Assembly: GCA_040398845.1 (NCBI GenBank)
Contig: JBBATH010000009.1
Location: 1 to 64,000 of the forward strand
Length of the DNA stretch: 64,000 nucleotides
Source of the DNA: WLND01 sp040398845
GTDB lineage: Bacteria; Actinomycetota; Actinomycetes; S36-B12
Direction: 5' to 3'
A model generated the notes under the pieces. That model was not told where the DNA came from and did no database searches. It saw only the letters and a list, made by a program, of their open reading frames with translations. The position numbers and the translations under genes were made by a program. Of this stretch, positions 60,420 through 64,000 are shown piece after piece. The stretch's first letter is position 1. Each line of letters opens with the position of its first letter.

Positions 60420-60425
60420 AGCCTA
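60420..60425 (-). promoter_or_regulatory. -10 box of the leaderless aroQ promoter
   Basis: On the minus strand TAGGCT, GGCGTC, then ATG (60413). Confidence 0.6.
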
Positions 60426-60443
60426 TTCGGGGGACAGACGCAC

Positions 60444-61544
60444 CTAGCAGCTGATCGCCTCGTATGCCCGCACGAGGAGTTCCGAGTCCGGTCCCTCCCA
60501 GGTCACGGGCGAGCCGATTCCCTCGAGGACCACGAAGCGCAGGAGCGACCCCCGTGCCTTCTTGTCGACCTGCATCGCCTCGAGGAGTTCGGCCCATCTG
60601 CCCGCCGGATAGCCCGTCGGTAGGCCGAGCAGCGTGAGGATCTCGAGGTGCTCATCCGCGGCAGCATCGCTTAGGCGCCCGCCGACACGAGCCAGTTCCG
60701 CAACGTACCGAAGACCGACACTCACGGCGGCCCCATGTCGCCACCGATACCGCTCGACCCGCTCGACCGCATGGCCGAACGTATGGCCGTAGTTGAGTAC
60801 CTCCCGACCGAGTGCTCGACTCGATCCGGTGGCTGATTCCTCACGGAAATCGGCGCTCACGACCGCGGCCTTCACCGCAACCGCACGTCGTACAAGATCA
60901 GCGATGAGATCGCCTCGAGGGTCGATGCAGGCGTCAACACCGCGCCGGACGTCGTCGAGGATGGTCGGGTCAGAGGTGAACCCCACCTTCACAACCTCTG
61001 CCATGCCGGCAACGAGATCCTCACGTGGCAGAGTCAGGAGCGTATCGAGATCGCACAAGACACCGGACGGGCTGTGGAATGCCCCAACGAGGTTCTTTCC
61101 TGCGGCCGTGTTGATGCCGGTCTTTCCTCCGACTGCAGCATCGACCATGCCTAAGAGCGAGGTCGGAACGTGCACGACGCGGATGCCCCGGAGCCACGTG
61201 GCTGCAACGAACCCGGCGAGGTCAGTGGTCGCGCCCCCGCCGACCCCGACCACCACATCGCTCCGGGTGAAACCAGCCGAGCCAAGCCTGTCCCAGCATG
61301 TGGCGAGGACCGTGGCGGTCTTTGCGTCCTCCGCCTCAGGTACGTCGATCATCGTCACGCTAAAGCCGTGATCAGCGAGGCTTGCCCGCAGACTCTCGGC
61401 CAGTGTCCTGAGCCTGTCCGGGTGAATGATCGCGACTCGGGTAGCTCCGTGGACGAGCATCGGCAGTTCGTCGAGGAGCCCACGGCCGATGACGACATCG
61501 TAGGTACCTTCGGCGACAACTGTGATTCGGCTGAGTTCAGACAT
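60444..61544 (-). CDS. aroB: 3-dehydroquinate synthase
   Basis: A 366-residue enzyme closing the DAHP ring, second step of the shikimate pathway. NAD-binding GVGGGATTDLAGFVAATWLRG, substrate-binding VHVPTSLLGMVDAAVGGKTG, and metal-binding NYGHTFGHAVE are seen. ATG 61544 overlaps the aroK stop; ATG 61553 is also possible. Confidence 0.96.
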   Translation of the reverse strand: MSELSRITVVAEGTYDVVIGRGLLDELPMLVHGATRVAIIHPDRLRTLAESLRASLADHGFSVTMIDVPEAEDAKTATVLATCWDRLGSAGFTRSDVVVGVGGGATTDLAGFVAATWLRGIRVVHVPTSLLGMVDAAVGGKTGINTAAGKNLVGAFHSPSGVLCDLDTLLTLPREDLVAGMAEVVKVGFTSDPTILDDVRRGVDACIDPRGDLIADLVRRAVAVKAAVVSADFREESATGSSRALGREVLNYGHTFGHAVERVERYRWRHGAAVSVGLRYVAELARVGGRLSDAAADEHLEILTLLGLPTGYPAGRWAELLEAMQVDKKARGSLLRFVVLEGIGSPVTWEGPDSELLVRAYEAISC

Positions 61545-62130
61545 CTGCGGCATCCTCTACGGCCTGAGTATCCTCGGCGCGATCGGCCGGAGCGGTCGCT
61601 AGCGCCAGCACATCAGTAATGACCTCCCGAAGCTTGCGATCCGATGTGTCGACGACCGCGGAACTCACCTCGTCGTAGAGCGGCGTGCGCTCATCAAGCA
61701 GGTTGGAGAGCTTCGTTCGCACATTGCCGAGGAGCAGAGGTCTGGCCGTATTCATCCCGACTCGAGTGGCCGCCTCAGACATGCTCACCCGCAGCCACAC
61801 GACACGATGCCGAGACAGCCGAGATCGAGTTGCCGCACTCAGCACCGCTCCCCCACCGAGGGCGACCACTCCACGCTGGCTCAAAAGGGCCGAAGCGACC
61901 GCCTCCTCCTCGCGACGCCGAAACTCAGGCTCGCCTAGGGTCACGAAGATGTCCGAGACGGACATCGCGGACGATGCTTCGATGAGAAGGTCGGTGTCGA
62001 CGAACGGCACACCGAGTTGCTCTGCAACCCGGCGGCCGACGGTCGACTTACCGGCTCCCGGCGCACCGACAAGAACGACTAATGGACGCCCGGCGTGGGG
62101 GCCTTCATCCGGGTTCATCCCATCCCCCAT
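61537..62130 (-). CDS. aroK: shikimate kinase
   Basis: A 197-residue shikimate kinase: P-loop VLVGAPGAGKSTVGRRVAEQ, D-rich DTDLLIEASSAMSVSDIF, and VVALGGGAVLSAATRSRL, with the lid Arg in RPLLLG. C-terminal acidic tail of about 20 residues. ATG 62130 overlaps the aroC stop. Confidence 0.95.
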   Translation of the reverse strand: MGDGMNPDEGPHAGRPLVVLVGAPGAGKSTVGRRVAEQLGVPFVDTDLLIEASSAMSVSDIFVTLGEPEFRRREEEAVASALLSQRGVVALGGGAVLSAATRSRLSRHRVVWLRVSMSEAATRVGMNTARPLLLGNVRTKLSNLLDERTPLYDEVSSAVVDTSDRKLREVITDVLALATAPADRAEDTQAVEDAADV

Positions 62131-63308
62131 CAGCGGATCGTCATGTTGTCTCGGTAGCCACGGAGATTTCTCGCCGTCTCAGCAACCGTGTCACCTCCGA
62201 ACTTCTCGAGGACAGCCTCTGCAAGGGTGAGGAGCACCATCGCTTCCGCAACAACTCCTGCGGCTGGCACCGCGCACACATCGGAGCGCTGGTTGATCGC
62301 CGGCGCCTCTTCGCCGGTCGACACATCGACCGTTCGGAGGGCTCGCGGAATCGTGGAGATCGGCTTCATGGCGGCGCGGACGCGAAGCACTTCACCGGTC
62401 GACATACCGCCCTCGGTCCCCCCTGATTTGCCCGATGTGCGCTGGAGTCCATCAGGTCCGGTAACGATCTCATCCTGAGCCAAAGACCCGCGAACCGACG
62501 CGAGGGCGAATCCATCGCCGATTTCAACACCCTTGATCGCTTGGATCCCCATGAGTGCTCCAGCGAGCCTGGAGTCCAGCCGACGATCCCAGTGCACATG
62601 ACTCCCGAGACCGGGGGGCAGTCCATATGCGACGACCTCGACGACGCCACCGAGGGTGTCACCGTCGCGGTGCGCGGCACTAATCTCTTCCATGATTGCT
62701 GCGGAGGTGGTCGGATCGATGCAACGCACCGGGTCCTCGTCAATTCGATCGAAGTCACCGGCCGCCGGGATCATCCCCGCCGGGAGACTCACGCCGCCGA
62801 TCCCAACCACGTGGCTCAGCACTTCAATCCCTGCCGCCTGCCGGAGGAAGGCGCGAGCCACGGCACCGAGTGCCACCCGAGCTGCCGTCTCGCGAGCACT
62901 GGCCCGCTCCAGGATTGGCCGAGCATCACTCCATTCGTACTTCTGCATTCCGGCGAGGTCCGCGTGACCCGGTCGAGGCCGCGTTAACGGTGCGTTGCGG
63001 GCGAGTGCTTCAAGCTCAGCGGGGTCCACCGGATCTGCCGCCATGACGACCGACCACTTGGACCATTCGGAGTTGCCCACCTCGATGGCGACAGGGCCTC
63101 CGAGGGTCTCTCCATGGCGGATGCCGCCGATAATGCGAATCTCGTCTCGCTCGAACTTCATTCGAGCGCCGCGTCCCGATCCAAGACGTCGCCGCGCGAG
63201 ATCGACACCGATCTCTGTCGTGGTGATCTCGATGTGTGCAGGCAACCCCTCCGCAATCGCGACGAGAGCCGGTCCGTGCGATTCACCCGCGGTTAGCCAA
63301 CGCACCAT
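62130..63308 (-). CDS. aroC: chorismate synthase
   Basis: A 392-residue FMN-dependent enzyme, last step of the shikimate pathway. Start MVRWLTAGESHGPALVAI (ATG 63308); the phosphate/FMN motifs GHADLAGMQKY, RASARETAARVALGAVARA, and SGKSGGTEGGMSTGEVLR are present. Confidence 0.96.
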   Translation of the reverse strand: MVRWLTAGESHGPALVAIAEGLPAHIEITTTEIGVDLARRRLGSGRGARMKFERDEIRIIGGIRHGETLGGPVAIEVGNSEWSKWSVVMAADPVDPAELEALARNAPLTRPRPGHADLAGMQKYEWSDARPILERASARETAARVALGAVARAFLRQAAGIEVLSHVVGIGGVSLPAGMIPAAGDFDRIDEDPVRCIDPTTSAAIMEEISAAHRDGDTLGGVVEVVAYGLPPGLGSHVHWDRRLDSRLAGALMGIQAIKGVEIGDGFALASVRGSLAQDEIVTGPDGLQRTSGKSGGTEGGMSTGEVLRVRAAMKPISTIPRALRTVDVSTGEEAPAINQRSDVCAVPAAGVVAEAMVLLTLAEAVLEKFGGDTVAETARNLRGYRDNMTIR

Positions 63309-63321
63309 GCCGAACATCATC

Positions 63322-63786
63322 TCAGACTGCAGCGATCACCGCGCAGACGAGGACGCCGAGGAGCATGCAGGGTCCGAAGGGAATGGCTGTCGACCACGTT
63401 CCACGGCGCCTGATCATGACGAACAGCGCGAATAGGGCCCCAAGAGCGAAGCCGAGAAGGGTGCCCCAGTACACCCATTCCCAGCCCAACCAGCCAAGGA
63501 AGAGCCCCGTGACGAATCCAAGTTTCACATCACCCATCCCCAGCCCGGACGGGACAAGGAGGGCCAGGGCAAGCAGCGCCGCGATGCACAACACGCCCGA
63601 TACCAACGCCCGAACAAACCGACCCGGCTCCGAACTAAGGGTGGCCGACCCGGCGAAGAAGGTGGTCGACAGGATCGCGAGAAGGAGCACATCTCGATTC
63701 GGCAGCCGGTGTTCGGCAATGTCGACGACGCACAGCCGGGCACCAATAACGACCAGGGACAGCCAAGCAAGAACCTCGAGGACCAC
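63322..63786 (-). CDS. A24-type prepilin peptidase, short form
   Basis: A 154-residue integral-membrane aspartic peptidase. The two active-site Asp are in CVVDIAEHRLPNRD and GLGMGDVKLGFVTGL. About five helices. It lacks the N-terminal Cys-rich methylase domain of PilD, as is usual for the Gram-positive short form (ComC-like). It may process type IV pilin or Flp/Tad signal peptides. No pilus genes are in the window; it lies between aroE and aroC, with GTG start at 63786. Confidence 0.85.
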   Translation of the reverse strand: MVLEVLAWLSLVVIGARLCVVDIAEHRLPNRDVLLLAILSTTFFAGSATLSSEPGRFVRALVSGVLCIAALLALALLVPSGLGMGDVKLGFVTGLFLGWLGWEWVYWGTLLGFALGALFALFVMIRRRGTWSTAIPFGPCMLLGVLVCAVIAAV

Positions 63787-63825
63787 GGAGCGACCATATG
63801 CGCCGAGGAGCCTCGATGTCTTCGA

Positions 63826-64000
63826 TCAATTCGTGCCTGTGGACAACGCTGGTAGGGCCGCAGCCATCGCCTCGAATGGCGCCGGCTGTCCCGTCATCAA
63901 TTCAACCTGCCGAACCGCTTGCCAGAGGAGCATGTCCCGACCACTCGTCACCCGATCGCTCGGCCACGCCGCAACCAGAGGAGTCGGCCAAGGGTGGTAC
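63826..64000 (-). CDS. aroE: shikimate dehydrogenase, C-terminal end (runs off the window edge)
   Basis: The last 57 codons of AroE. The frame ending in TGA at 63826 reads PTPLVAAWPSD, then SGRDMLLWQAVRQVELMTGQ, then PAPFEAM, the family's C-terminal helix in which Gln binds shikimate. It begins beyond base 64000. The aro operon order aroE, prepilin peptidase, aroC, aroK, aroB, aroQ follows. Confidence 0.85.
   Translation of the reverse strand, partial: YHPWPTPLVAAWPSDRVTSGRDMLLWQAVRQVELMTGQPAPFEAMAAALPALSTGTN

Overview
The window is a gene-dense, high-GC stretch of an Actinomycetota chromosome. The lineage evidence is the gene content: RbpA, WhiA, OpcA, a long actinobacterial-type transaldolase, a SufR-led suf operon, an ANTAR response regulator and a PolA without proofreading residues. 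Many genes also share an actinobacterial promoter style, a TANNNT -10 box followed by exactly six bases and then the start codon (leaderless mRNA). I see no IS element, prophage, rRNA or CRISPR. From memory, the order of the core blocks resembles the central chromosome of Streptomyces, so most of the window is conserved core with one clear accessory block.

Layout. 1-6.95 kb (minus): partial ABC-F protein, then the Fe-S operon sufR-sufB-sufD-Rieske-sufC-sufS-sufU-sufT. 7.0-9.6 kb (plus): a two-gene ABC exporter and heme A synthase ctaA. 9.6-11.4 kb: a beta-propeller (virginiamycin B lyase-like) gene broken by a TGA in its signal peptide, and an orphan small ORF. 11.5-18.9 kb: ctaB, divergent from the pentose-phosphate operon tkt-tal-zwf-opcA-pgl. 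18.9-27.8 kb (accessory): a TetR regulator divergent from a polyamine-type ABC importer (potABCD), a YtcJ-type amidohydrolase, and a urease-like pair (fused gamma-beta subunit plus alpha subunit) with no nickel-insertion genes. 27.8-36.4 kb (minus): rbpA, secG-tpiA-pgk-gap, then whiA-yvcK-rapZ-uvrC read in the order uvrC, rapZ, yvcK, whiA. 36.4-45.6 kb: Rieske lipoprotein, uvrA, an MBL-fold hydrolase, DinB-like protein, two tandem TerC proteins, uvrB, coaE. 45.6-50.4 kb: rpsA, polA, and a divergent hotdog thioesterase. 50.4-56.8 kb: livHMGF, convergent livK, and an ANTAR response regulator. 56.9 kb: a tRNA with a CAA anticodon but a short variable loop. 57-64 kb: a methyltransferase, then (minus) aroE (partial)-prepilin peptidase-aroC-aroK-aroB-aroQ-pepQ-efp-nusB.

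Most interesting. (1) The TetR/potABCD/amidohydrolase/urease-like cluster looks like an uptake-and-hydrolysis pathway for a cationic nitrogen compound. Its urease alpha homologue keeps every metal ligand, the carbamylated Lys, and the catalytic His and Cys, but has changed pocket residues and lacks part of a canonical loop. It may be a non-urea hydrolase or a urease matured by genes elsewhere. (2) At least twelve genes have the same TANNNT-N6-start leaderless promoter. (3) The LivH permease carries a secreted carboxypeptidase-regulatory-like domain at its N-terminus. (4) The short-variable-loop tRNA-CAA and (5) the in-frame stop in the propeller gene also merit checking.
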